Shown piece by piece: positions 1 through 5,043 of a stretch of DNA of 7,558 nt. Position numbers and translations under genes: made by a program. The first letter of the stretch is position 1. Every line of letters begins with the position of its first letter. The stretch covers positions 1-7,558 of the forward strand of contig CANQHK010000059.1 of assembly GCA_947623645.1 (NCBI GenBank), in the 5' to 3' direction. This DNA is from an uncultured Bacilli bacterium. GTDB taxonomy: Bacteria > Bacillota_I > Bacilli_A > RF39 > UBA660. The notes below the pieces were generated by a model. That model was not told the origin of the DNA. It worked only from the letters and a program-made list of their open reading frames with translations, and ran no database searches.

Positions 1-2
1 TT

Positions 3-146
3 GCGACACCACTGGTGACGCAATTATCGTGGACAAATAATCTTCTTATTTTAAGCGGTTCTAAAACAAAAGAAGAAAGACTCTTTTATTTACAATTATC
101 AATTAAAAACAATTATTCTAAAAGAGAATTAGATAGACAGAATTAA
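3..146 (+). pseudogene. N-terminal fragment of a DUF1016/YhcG-type nuclease
   Basis: The reading frame is open at the window's left edge and translates to ...TPLVTQLSWTNNLLIL..., then KEERLFYLQLSIKNNYSKRE, then LDRQN and a stop at 144-146. This matches the conserved N-terminal region of DUF1016 (YhcG-like) proteins, where a 'QLSW' segment is followed by an 'R-FY---I-N-YS-REL-RQI' segment. In intact members this region precedes a C-terminal PD-(D/E)XK nuclease domain. Here the frame ends right after the RQ motif, and nothing like the rest of the protein (normally well over 300 residues) follows. Deleting one A near 141 would restore the expected Ile after RQ but reaches another stop within about ten codons, so this is a broken remnant. 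Such proteins often travel with restriction systems or mobile DNA. The family call is from recognised motifs, not a search. Confidence 0.72.
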
Positions 147-191
147 AAGAGATGAAGACTTTAATTGAAATCGATTCAAAGAAAAATAATC

Positions 192-312
192 ATGACTATA
201 AACAATATATTTAGATAATAATGCTACTACCAAATGTGATGAAGTAGTTTTAAATGCAATGTTGCCTTATTTAATTAATCAATATGGTAATCCCTAGTAG
301 TACATATTTTTT
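192..312 (+). pseudogene. Frameshifted N-terminal remnant of a cysteine desulfurase (NifS/IscS-like)
   Basis: Positions 205-294 translate to IYLDNNATTKCDEVVLNAML followed by PYLINQYGNP. This is the hallmark N-terminus of class-V aminotransferase-fold cysteine desulfurases (IYLDNNATT...VL-AMLPY----GNPSS), PLP enzymes that take sulfur from cysteine for Fe-S cluster and thio-cofactor assembly. The copy is dead. An in-frame TAG follows GNP at 295-297, and removing one C from the CCC at 292-294 restores the expected GNPSS. Upstream, an ATG at 192 begins MTINN in another frame and would join IYLDNNATT if a 2-nt AT unit were restored. No PLP-binding lysine or other downstream part is present: after about 312 the sequence becomes an unrelated gene. 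There is no convincing ribosome binding site. Confidence is high for homology, lower for exact boundaries. Confidence 0.8.
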
Positions 313-315
313 TGA

Positions 316-855
316 GTGAAGACGAAGAAAACGATTTTAAAATATCGAATCTTGGAAGAAGAAGAGGGAAATTTAGAAGGAGAAGTAGAATTGTATCAAT
401 CTTGGCACATTATACTTGAAAATGTAGTGAATGAGGAGTATAATGAAGGTGTAAGTGATACGTTAAAACGATTTGCGAGATTTTTACTCGCGAAGAATTA
501 TCATGAAATCGAAGAAATAGCAAAGGAGGATGAAAGGTTTATGGGGTTAGCACGAAAAGCCAAGTCATTTTGGGATATGGACTTAAGAGATATTTATGAA
601 GCTTGTGGTTTAGAAGAGAAGATGAAACATGGAATTAAAATGACAGGAATTCAGGAAGGAAAAGCTATTGGTTTGGAAGAAGGAAAGACTATTGGTTTGG
701 AAGAGGGACGGAAGAATGCAATTCTAGAAACAGCATGTTCTTTAATAGAAAATGGAGTAAGTGAAGAAGTAGTATCAAAGTCAACAAATCTTCCATTAAA
801 ACAAGTAAAATCTTTAAAGAAATCGATCGATAAGAAAAATCAAAAAATAGCATAA
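316..855 (+). CDS. C-terminal part of an Rpn-family PD-(D/E)XK nuclease/putative transposase (5'-truncated)
   Basis: The 179-residue frame opens with a GTG directly after a TGA stop (313-315) and has no recognisable ribosome binding site, so it probably is not a native start. The content resembles the C-terminal half of Rpn/PDDEXK-family transposase proteins (recombination-promoting nucleases). It has a helical segment (about residues 40-100, with RFARFLLAKNYHEIEEIAKE and a RDIYEACG motif), then glycine/glutamate octads (GIQEGKAI, GLEEGKTI, GLEEGRKN, residues 111-134), then a short helix-turn-helix-like tail (SLIENGVSEEVVSKSTNLPL). The N-terminal catalytic D...E-x-K domain is missing; its place is taken by the cysteine desulfurase remnant. 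Full members are commonly about 280-320 residues. It is closed by a terminator at 876-901. Most likely it is a non-functional leftover of a mobile element. A short independent protein made from this frame cannot be excluded, but nothing here supports one. Confidence 0.65.
   Translation: MKTKKTILKYRILEEEEGNLEGEVELYQSWHIILENVVNEEYNEGVSDTLKRFARFLLAKNYHEIEEIAKEDERFMGLARKAKSFWDMDLRDIYEACGLEEKMKHGIKMTGIQEGKAIGLEEGKTIGLEEGRKNAILETACSLIENGVSEEVVSKSTNLPLKQVKSLKKSIDKKNQKIA
646..717 (+). repeat. Three tandem 24-nt (octapeptide) repeats
   Basis: Three consecutive 24-nt units encode GIQEGKAI, GLEEGKTI and GLEEGRKN. The second and third units share a near-identical first half (GGTTTGGAAGA then A/G, then GG). 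Gly/Glu-rich low-complexity repeats of this type occur just before the C-terminal end of many Rpn-family proteins and vary in copy number between homologues, probably by replication slippage. Here they support the family assignment of the surrounding frame. Confidence 0.7.
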
Positions 856-875
856 TTATTTACACGTTTTACAAG

Positions 876-901
876 AAGTTGAGAAAAATCTCAGCTTTTT
901 T
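876..901 (+). terminator. Rho-independent terminator after the Rpn-like fragment
   Basis: A 9-bp stem (AAGTTGAGA at 876-884 pairing with TCTCAGCTT at 889-897, with one G-T wobble) has an AAAA loop, and T residues run from 896 to 901. It ends 1 bp before the -35 box of the next promoter, so it insulates the switchable surface-protein gene from upstream transcription. Confidence 0.85.
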
Positions 902-902
902 C

Positions 903-933
903 TTGACATTTTCGATGGGGGGGGGGGTACAAT
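903..933 (+). promoter_or_regulatory. Promoter with an 11-G tract in its spacer; probable phase-variable switch
   Basis: A perfect -35 box TTGACA (903-908) and a -10 box TACAAT (928-933, one mismatch to consensus) are separated by 19 bp. The spacer consists of TTTTCGAT followed by an uninterrupted run of 11 G (917-927). In an AT-rich genome such a run is conspicuous. Homopolymers between -35 and -10 are the known basis of slipped-strand phase variation, as in the meningococcal porA promoter. At 19 bp the spacing is 2 bp above the sigma-A optimum, so this copy is probably weak or off; loss of one or two G would give 18 or 17 bp. The expected start of transcription is near 940, leaving a roughly 53-nt leader with the ribosome binding site AGAGGTG (979-985) 7 nt before the ATG at 993. 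Box positions and the tract are seen directly; switching is inferred. Confidence 0.78.
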
Positions 934-992
934 GGTAATTAAAGAATGAAAAATAGATTGTGTCATAATAAAATTAAAAGAGGTGTTTAAAA

Positions 993-2861
993 ATGAAGGA
1001 GAAGAAAAGAAAAAAACGCTTGATTTTTATTGTAATTCTCTTATTATGCTTATTTACCGTGATAACATTAAGAAACTCTTATGCTCTTTTTGAAAAGAAT
1101 ATTGAAGGAAATAAAATTAATTTTGTTGTTGGAAAATTAAATTATAATTTTATTTTAGATGAAGATATTGAAAAAGGAATTTATGTAAAAGCAAAAGGAT
1201 ATAAAGTCGTTCATATAGAACTGAATAGTACCAATGAAATAGAAAGCAAATATGCTTTTGTTTACAAAAAAATAGAAAATGTAAAAGTAGAATATATTGA
1301 AAGTAGTGATAAACTTTCTACTGACCTTCCAGAAGGTACTATTGCTCCAAATGAAACGAAACAAATTTATTTAGCGATTCATAATGAAAGTGATCAAGCA
1401 GTACGTTTAGAAATAAGTGTCCGAGGAGGACTTGTAAATAATGAAGTTGAGGTAGAAAATGAATTTACCAAAATAACAAATAAAGCAAGTGACACTTATA
1501 AAGATTCTATATTAAATGGAACAGATCCAGTGTTAGGAGATAAAATGATTCCAGTAACTTTAGATGGAGATGGAACCGTACATTATGCAAGTGAATATGC
1601 AACGTGGTATAATTATCAAGAAAAAGAATGGGCGAATGCAGTAATTTTAGTAAATACTCCAAGTGAAACCTATCAGGTAGGAGATATAATCGCAGAAAAA
1701 GATATTCAAAGTTATTTTGTCTGGATTCCAAGATACCGGTATAAACTTTTTAATATAGGAAATTACAGTTCTAATTATAAATTAGGAAACTTAACGGATA
1801 CCAATAAAGATTCAGCCACTTCTTTAAGACATTTTACAGGAGCAGAAAAACTTATTGATATAGTTTTTGAAACGGAAGATAAAGTAACGCAAGATAAAGA
1901 GGGAGAATGTAAAACTCCAATGACCAGTGCTGGAACGAATTCATGTGCAGTTGATAAATATATGACACATCCAGCATTTATAACTTTAAATGTTAATGGT
2001 TTTTGGGTTGGAAAGTTTGAAACAGGATATAATCAAAATACAGACACCAATAGTCCGATTTCTTCAATCGATGGATGGACGACAGAAAAAGCACAACAAA
2101 ATAAGACATCTGAAGCCAACATTATCATAAAACCAAATGTTTATTCTTGGCGTAGTATAAATATTGGAAATATCTTTCATACATGTTTGAATTATAAAAC
2201 AAATTTAAAAAGTCATATGATGAAAAATACAGAGTGGGGAGCAGTTGCATACCTATCTCAATCTATATATGGAATCGGGTCAGAAGTAAATATTAATAAT
2301 AATTCTAGTTTTTTAACAGGTTATTCGGCTACAATGAATACGGATCAAAGTTCTTATCCCGGAATCGAAGGAACAGATGATAGTGAAACACAACCGTATA
2401 ATACATCAACAGGATATTCAGCATCAACAACTGGAAACATCACAGGAATTTATGATATGACTGGTGGAGCCTTTGAATATATGGCTTCTTTTATGGATGG
2501 ACGCTTTGAAAAAAATTCAAATAATGTTACCTCTGGGCTTACATCTTCTGATTTAACAAACTATCCTACTTATTTTGACAAGTATTTAAATACGAGTAGT
2601 TGGTCAAGTTTTAATAATCGAATCTTAGGAGATGCAACAGGAGAAATGGGCCCTTTTTATGTTTATTACGATAAAGATGGAACTCAGCGACAACATAATT
2701 CATGGTTTGCTGACCGCTCGGGTTTTGTTGACGCAGAGAACCCTTGGATCTATCGTGGTGGATATTTAAACTTTGGAGCTTTGGCAGGACAGTTCAGCAT
2801 TGATAGGGGTACAGGTGATGTCAGCGAGAAAATAAGTTTCCGTTTTGTTCTTACAGGATAA
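993..2861 (+). CDS. Membrane-anchored surface protein with FGE/C-type-lectin-like C-terminal domain
   Basis: A 622-residue protein. Residues 1-9 are strongly basic (MKEKKRKKR), followed by a hydrophobic segment (about 10-25) and SYALFEKN. This is a signal peptide or N-terminal anchor with no lipobox, placing the rest outside the cell. Residues about 30-145 look like a beta-rich domain (GKLNYNFIL, TIAPNETKQIYLAI). Residues about 195-622 show the pattern of the formylglycine-generating-enzyme/sulfatase-modifying or C-type-lectin fold: YFVWIPRYRYKLF (241-253), GFWVGKFETGY (336-346), MMKNTEWGAVAYLS (409-422), GNITGIYDMTGGAFEYM (481-497; compare 'GLYDMSGNVWEW') and WIYRGG...SFRFVL (585-620; compare 'RGGSW...GFR'). 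Catalysis is not supported, because such folds are mostly binding modules outside true FGEs. A ligand-binding or adhesive surface role is inferred. Expression depends on the poly-G promoter upstream. Its original terminator was split by the IS that starts 10 bp after the stop codon. Confidence 0.8.
   Translation: MKEKKRKKRLIFIVILLLCLFTVITLRNSYALFEKNIEGNKINFVVGKLNYNFILDEDIEKGIYVKAKGYKVVHIELNSTNEIESKYAFVYKKIENVKVEYIESSDKLSTDLPEGTIAPNETKQIYLAIHNESDQAVRLEISVRGGLVNNEVEVENEFTKITNKASDTYKDSILNGTDPVLGDKMIPVTLDGDGTVHYASEYATWYNYQEKEWANAVILVNTPSETYQVGDIIAEKDIQSYFVWIPRYRYKLFNIGNYSSNYKLGNLTDTNKDSATSLRHFTGAEKLIDIVFETEDKVTQDKEGECKTPMTSAGTNSCAVDKYMTHPAFITLNVNGFWVGKFETGYNQNTDTNSPISSIDGWTTEKAQQNKTSEANIIIKPNVYSWRSINIGNIFHTCLNYKTNLKSHMMKNTEWGAVAYLSQSIYGIGSEVNINNNSSFLTGYSATMNTDQSSYPGIEGTDDSETQPYNTSTGYSASTTGNITGIYDMTGGAFEYMASFMDGRFEKNSNNVTSGLTSSDLTNYPTYFDKYLNTSSWSSFNNRILGDATGEMGPFYVYYDKDGTQRQHNSWFADRSGFVDAENPWIYRGGYLNFGALAGQFSIDRGTGDVSEKISFRFVLTG
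2703..2858 (+). other. C-terminal lectin-fold segment resembling a DGR variable region (candidate)
   Basis: Residues 571-622 of the surface protein run from WFADRSGF through WIYRGGYLNFGALAGQF to SFRFVLTG. The framework 'W-YRGG ... G--AG-F ... SFR-VL' is that of C-type-lectin-fold variable regions at the 3' ends of genes diversified by diversity-generating retroelements (DGRs), in which adenines of a template repeat are mutated. A is scarce in part of it: 9 of 60 bases in 2701-2760 and 16 of 60 in 2761-2820, against 21 of 60 and 22 of 60 in the two blocks just before. Codon choice also shifts to GAC, CGC, TCG, GGT and ATC. No template repeat or reverse transcriptase lies in this window. The same framework occurs in undiversified FGE-like proteins, so this is only a candidate. 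Confidence 0.3.
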
Positions 2862-2863
2862 AA

Positions 2864-2871
2864 TAAAAAAT
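2864..2871. repeat. Target-site duplication, left copy (TAAAAAAT)
   Basis: Eight bases, identical to the copy at 4304-4311, directly adjoin the IS end. They lie between the surface gene's stop codon and the element. Confidence 0.92.
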
Positions 2872-2918
2872 GGTTCTTAAACATTAAGGAGTGGTAAAAG
2901 AAATTTTACTACTCTTTT
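2872..2918 (+). repeat. ISL3 terminal inverted repeat, left end
   Basis: This 47-bp repeat matches the reverse complement of 4257-4303 except at its 25th and 39th bases. It also encodes the last residues (SSKISFTTP and stop) of the transposase on the minus strand. Its inner part folds into a hairpin, listed separately. Confidence 0.93.
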
Positions 2919-4173
2919 CGTTTCTAAAAATATTTGTAGATATTAAGACTCTAGCTTTAAAATTAGAAAAGTTTCGAAATCCAAAAGCGACTCTCTTAAT
3001 CAATTTACATGTATTATTATTTCTTTCCATGATTCCATTACTATAAGGCTGTTCTAAAGTATTTTTTATATGTTTTTTAAATTCTCTTAATGTGTTTAAG
3101 GAAGTTTCCATATATGGGGAGATTCCTTCATATTCTTTTTCTATGATTTCATTGAAAAGAATATAATCTTTTCTTTGTAATGAATATAAAATATTTTGAT
3201 AAAGTTCGTAAGTCTTTTTTAACTCATTATTTTGTTCTAATATATAATCAACTATATCCACTTCTGTCATTAAGTTTTTAAAACAAGTATATTTCTTCCA
3301 TTTACTACAATCTAATTCTAATCTCGGTTTTAGTAATAATCGATAATATCTTTTCATTTTTCTATAATTTATTTTATCTTTTTTCATAGCTTGTATCCTT
3401 GTTTTATTTAAACTTTTACTGATCAGTTGTACAATATGAAATAAATCGATAATAATTTTTGCGTTTTCAAAGACTTCCTTTACCAAGGTTATATAGGGTT
3501 TATACATATCCATCACTACAAACTTGACTTTATCTCTTGCTTCTTTTAAATAATATCCAAAGTATTTTATTAGATTGTCTAATTTTCTATCCAATACTAA
3601 ATCAATTGTTTTCCCCGTTTTGGCATCACAAAAATTAAATGCCATTATTCCTTTCATTGCTGTAAATTCATCAATACATATTGCTTCTGGTAAATATTTT
3701 TTATACAATGTTTTATTGTCATAGACTTTATTGAGTGTTCTTTGAACTGTCATATTACTAACATTATGATTTTTAGCTATATAGGTATGAGGTAATATGT
3801 CCTTTGAATAATAGATGATGGAATGTTTTGTATGATTACTGATTCTACATCGATAATCAACCTCTTTTGTGGTAGCAGTCATTCGTTTATTGCAAATTTT
3901 ACATAAATATTTTTGTTTTTTTAATTCTAAATAACTATCTAATTCAGATATTTTAGGGATTTTTATGAAACTAGTTTTCGTTCCATATTTTATAATTGTT
4001 TCGTCATTTATACAACCACAACATGGACAATATTCAAATTCATTTTTCAAATATCCCTTTAGAATCAAACATCTTTTATTTTTAATTTTTCGTTCTTCAC
4101 AAATATTTTCATCAAAAATTAAATTAGAGTCTTCCATATTTAGTAATTTTAGTATAGAATTATTTATAGACAT
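2884..4173 (-). CDS. ISL3-family DDE transposase
   Basis: A 429-residue transposase that cuts and rejoins the IS ends. Near the N-terminus cysteines C49, C51, C52 and C54 (EYCPCCGC) and C91/C94 (CKIC) form the zinc-finger region typical of the family. A helix-turn-helix-like stretch (YIAKNHNVSNMTVQRTLNKV) lies at about 131-150. The catalytic acidic triad is visible as D168 in CIDEFTAMKG, D222 in VVMDMYKPY and E383 in SNGIMERNNN; DLFHIVQL (243-250) is another conserved family block. The start chosen is the ATG at 4173, because AAGGGTG sits 6 nt upstream. A longer GTG start at 4182 would overlap that ribosome binding site. The stop codon lies inside the left inverted repeat. No frameshift or missing catalytic residue is seen, so it is probably functional. 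Confidence 0.95.
   Translation of the reverse strand: MSINNSILKLLNMEDSNLIFDENICEERKIKNKRCLILKGYLKNEFEYCPCCGCINDETIIKYGTKTSFIKIPKISELDSYLELKKQKYLCKICNKRMTATTKEVDYRCRISNHTKHSIIYYSKDILPHTYIAKNHNVSNMTVQRTLNKVYDNKTLYKKYLPEAICIDEFTAMKGIMAFNFCDAKTGKTIDLVLDRKLDNLIKYFGYYLKEARDKVKFVVMDMYKPYITLVKEVFENAKIIIDLFHIVQLISKSLNKTRIQAMKKDKINYRKMKRYYRLLLKPRLELDCSKWKKYTCFKNLMTEVDIVDYILEQNNELKKTYELYQNILYSLQRKDYILFNEIIEKEYEGISPYMETSLNTLREFKKHIKNTLEQPYSNGIMERNNNTCKLIKRVAFGFRNFSNFKARVLISTNIFRNEKSSKISFTTP
2889..2918 (+). terminator. Inward-facing terminator-like hairpin in the left IS end
   Basis: GAGTGGTAAAA (2889-2899) pairs with TTTTACTACTC (2904-2914) around a GAAA loop, with one G-T wobble, and is followed by TTTT (2915-2918). 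Read on the plus strand it would stop transcripts entering the element from the surface gene. It may have replaced that gene's interrupted terminator and it shields the transposase from antisense RNA. The hairpin is seen directly; termination activity is inferred. Confidence 0.6.
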
Positions 4174-4214
4174 TAACAACACCCTTTATTTTGTTTATTT
4201 TTTCTATTAACTAC

Positions 4215-4243
4215 ATTATAACAGGTTTGTGTTGTAATGTCTT
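4215..4243 (-). promoter_or_regulatory. Transposase promoter
   Basis: On the minus strand AAGACA (4243-4238) lies 17 bp upstream of TATAAT (4220-4215), and TG one base before the -10 box gives an extended -10 element. The leader of about 40 nt reaches the ribosome binding site of the transposase. The promoter lies inside the IS, between the right inverted repeat and the gene. Confidence 0.75.
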
Positions 4244-4256
4244 TTTTTTGCGTTTT

Positions 4257-4286
4257 AAAAGAGTGGTAAAATTTCTTTCACCACTC
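4257..4286 (-). terminator. Inward-facing terminator-like hairpin in the right IS end
   Basis: An 11-bp stem with a GAAA loop and a four-T tail on the minus strand faces transcripts arriving from the prolyl isomerase gene. It is a second barrier behind that gene's own terminator and would keep outside transcription from activating the transposase. Confidence 0.55.
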
Positions 4287-4303
4287 CTTAATGTTTAAGA
4301 ACC
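4257..4303 (-). repeat. ISL3 terminal inverted repeat, right end
   Basis: This 47-bp repeat is the partner of 2872-2918, with 45 matching positions. On the minus strand its inner part forms the same hairpin: GAGTGGTGAAA (4286-4276), GAAA loop, TTTTACCACTC (4271-4261), then TTTT (4260-4257). It contains one G-T wobble at a different position from the left end. Confidence 0.93.
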
Positions 4304-4311
4304 TAAAAAAT
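4304..4311. repeat. Target-site duplication, right copy (TAAAAAAT)
   Basis: Identical to 2864-2871. These bases also form the base of the left arm of the terminator at 4304-4333. Confidence 0.92.
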
Positions 4312-4333
4312 AAGGCCTCCACCTTATTTTTTA
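4304..4333. terminator. Bidirectional terminator shared by surface gene and prolyl isomerase gene
   Basis: A perfect 12-bp stem (TAAAAAATAAGG at 4304-4315 with CCTTATTTTTTA at 4322-4333) encloses a CCTCCA loop. A-rich and T-rich flanks make it usable in both directions between two convergent genes. The prolyl isomerase stop codon lies in its right arm. Before the IS arrived it also served the surface gene from the left. The IS cut the left arm, but the duplicated target bases restored the hairpin on this side. Confidence 0.85.
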
Positions 4334-4908
4334 TTTTCAATAATTTTAACGGAACGAATTTTTGGTTGATTTTCTTTAAGAACCGTACCATTATCATCTT
4401 CTACTTTTGTATTTTTACAAATTTCATCGACAATTTCTATTCCCTCAGTAACGATTCCAAAAGCAGCATAATCTCCGTCTAAAGAAGGATTATCCTCTTG
4501 CATAATAAAGAATTGACTTGAAGCACTATTCATATCGTTTGCTGCTCTTGCCATGGAGATAACTCCTCTTTTATGAGAAAGTTTATTTTTAAATCCATTA
4601 TTTTCAAATTCTCCAACGATTTTTTTATCGCTTCCTCCAAGACCTGTTCCAAGAGGATCTCCCCCTTGAATCATAAATCCATCGATGATTCGATGAAATG
4701 TTAGACCATCATAAAATCCCTTTTCTACTAAATCAACAAAATTTTGAACCGTCTTGGGAGCAATATTTGGATCTAACTCTAAAGTCATTTTTCCATAATT
4801 TACGATATCCATTTCTACATAAACTTTTTCTCTCTTTCCACATCCTGTAAGACAAAGAACAAGAAAGAAAAGACAAAAAGTTTTAAAGAATAAATTTTTC
4901 TTTTTCAA
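4324..4908 (-). CDS. Lipoprotein cyclophilin-type peptidyl-prolyl cis-trans isomerase
   Basis: A 194-residue enzyme that interconverts cis and trans X-Pro bonds to help proteins fold, here outside the cytoplasmic membrane. Residues 1-23 are a lipoprotein signal: a basic start (KKK), a hydrophobic core and the lipobox LTGC with C23 as the lipidated residue. The cyclophilin domain follows: FHRII (72-76, catalytic Arg74), QGGDP (81-85), MARA (119-122), SSQFFI (130-135, Gln132) and LDGDYAAFG (143-151). The tryptophan that eukaryotic cyclophilins carry just before LDG is Ser142 here, as in many bacterial forms that bind cyclosporin poorly. The start chosen is TTG at 4908, since AAAGGAG lies 10 nt upstream. 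An ATG 24 nt further upstream overlaps that site, and the longest frame from 4986 would precede the promoter's -10 box. It faces its own promoter and ends in a strong terminator, so it is monocistronic. Confidence 0.93.
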   Translation of the reverse strand: MKKKNLFFKTFCLFFLVLCLTGCGKREKVYVEMDIVNYGKMTLELDPNIAPKTVQNFVDLVEKGFYDGLTFHRIIDGFMIQGGDPLGTGLGGSDKKIVGEFENNGFKNKLSHKRGVISMARAANDMNSASSQFFIMQEDNPSLDGDYAAFGIVTEGIEIVDEICKNTKVEDDNGTVLKENQPKIRSVKIIENKK

Positions 4909-4942
4909 AATAAAAAGTCTCCTTTCTTTCATTTCTAAAACA

Positions 4943-4972
4943 AGTATATCATAAATTTCAAAAGATGAACAA
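4943..4972 (-). promoter_or_regulatory. Promoter of the prolyl isomerase gene
   Basis: On the minus strand TATACT (4948-4943) is preceded by TG one base upstream (extended -10). A partial -35 box TTGTTC (4972-4967) stands 18 bp away. Its -35 is only 7 bp from the -35 of the divergent regulator promoter, so a repressor bound there could affect both. Confidence 0.68.
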
Positions 4973-4979
4973 AAAAATA

Positions 4980-5008
4980 TTGACATATGACAACATGTCG
5001 CATATAAT
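4980..5008 (+). promoter_or_regulatory. Consensus promoter of the tetR-ABC exporter operon
   Basis: A perfect TTGACA (4980-4985), exactly 17 bp, and a perfect TATAAT (5003-5008) make this an intrinsically strong promoter that must be held down by a repressor. The leader to the ATG at 5044 contains AAGGAGG (5029-5035) 8 nt before the start. Confidence 0.93.
4986..5004. promoter_or_regulatory. Probable TetR-family operator
   Basis: TATGACA (4986-4992), ACA, then TGTCGCATA (4996-5004) is an inverted repeat TATGACA/TGTC-CATA with one extra G in the right arm. It fills the spacer between -35 and -10, so a bound repressor would block RNA polymerase. Location in front of a TetR gene suggests autoregulation. 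The dyad is seen; its ligand protein is inferred. Confidence 0.6.
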
Positions 5009-5043
5009 GAATAGTGCCTGGTATAAAAAAGGAGGAGTAGTAG

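Larger units (their letters stand above)
2872..4303 (-). mobile_element. Complete ISL3-family insertion sequence, 1,432 bp
   Basis: The element starts GGTTCTTAAACATTAAGG and ends with its reverse complement. The terminal inverted repeats are 47 bp with 45 identities, and the element is flanked by the perfect 8-bp direct repeat TAAAAAAT (2864-2871 and 4304-4311). An 8-bp AT-rich target duplication, the G-G-T/C-T-C-T-T type end and a single DDE transposase with an N-terminal zinc-binding region all fit the ISL3 (IS204/IS1001/IS1096/IS1165) family. It carries one gene on the minus strand with its own promoter. The near-perfect ends, exact target duplication and intact gene indicate a recent and probably still active insertion. 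Confidence 0.95.

Noticed and set aside
152..214. A 20-codon frame (MKTLIEIDSKKNN...) between the DUF1016 and desulfurase fragments
   Set aside because: Very short, no ribosome binding site, no recognisable family, and it overlaps the desulfurase remnant. It is likely chance or debris.
646..717. CRISPR-like or regulatory direct repeats
   Set aside because: The 24-nt units are contiguous with no spacers and encode an in-frame octapeptide repeat, so they are coding repeats.
1155..1731. Two minus-strand open frames (1155-1364 and 1507-1731) inside the surface-protein gene
   Set aside because: Antisense shadows rich in Phe and Leu, without ribosome binding sites or known motifs.
2862..4320. Composite transposon or antiphage cargo between the inverted repeats
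   Set aside because: The transposase fills nearly the whole space between the ends, and no passenger gene is present.
3965..4482. Plus-strand open frames (3965-4210 and 4291-4482) over the transposase and isomerase genes
   Set aside because: Shadows of well-supported minus-strand genes, with low-complexity Phe/Ile composition.
4909..4986. Longer start of the prolyl isomerase at 4986
   Set aside because: It would precede the -10 box and put extra residues ahead of the lipoprotein signal. The TTG at 4908 has a good ribosome binding site and gives a normal signal peptide.
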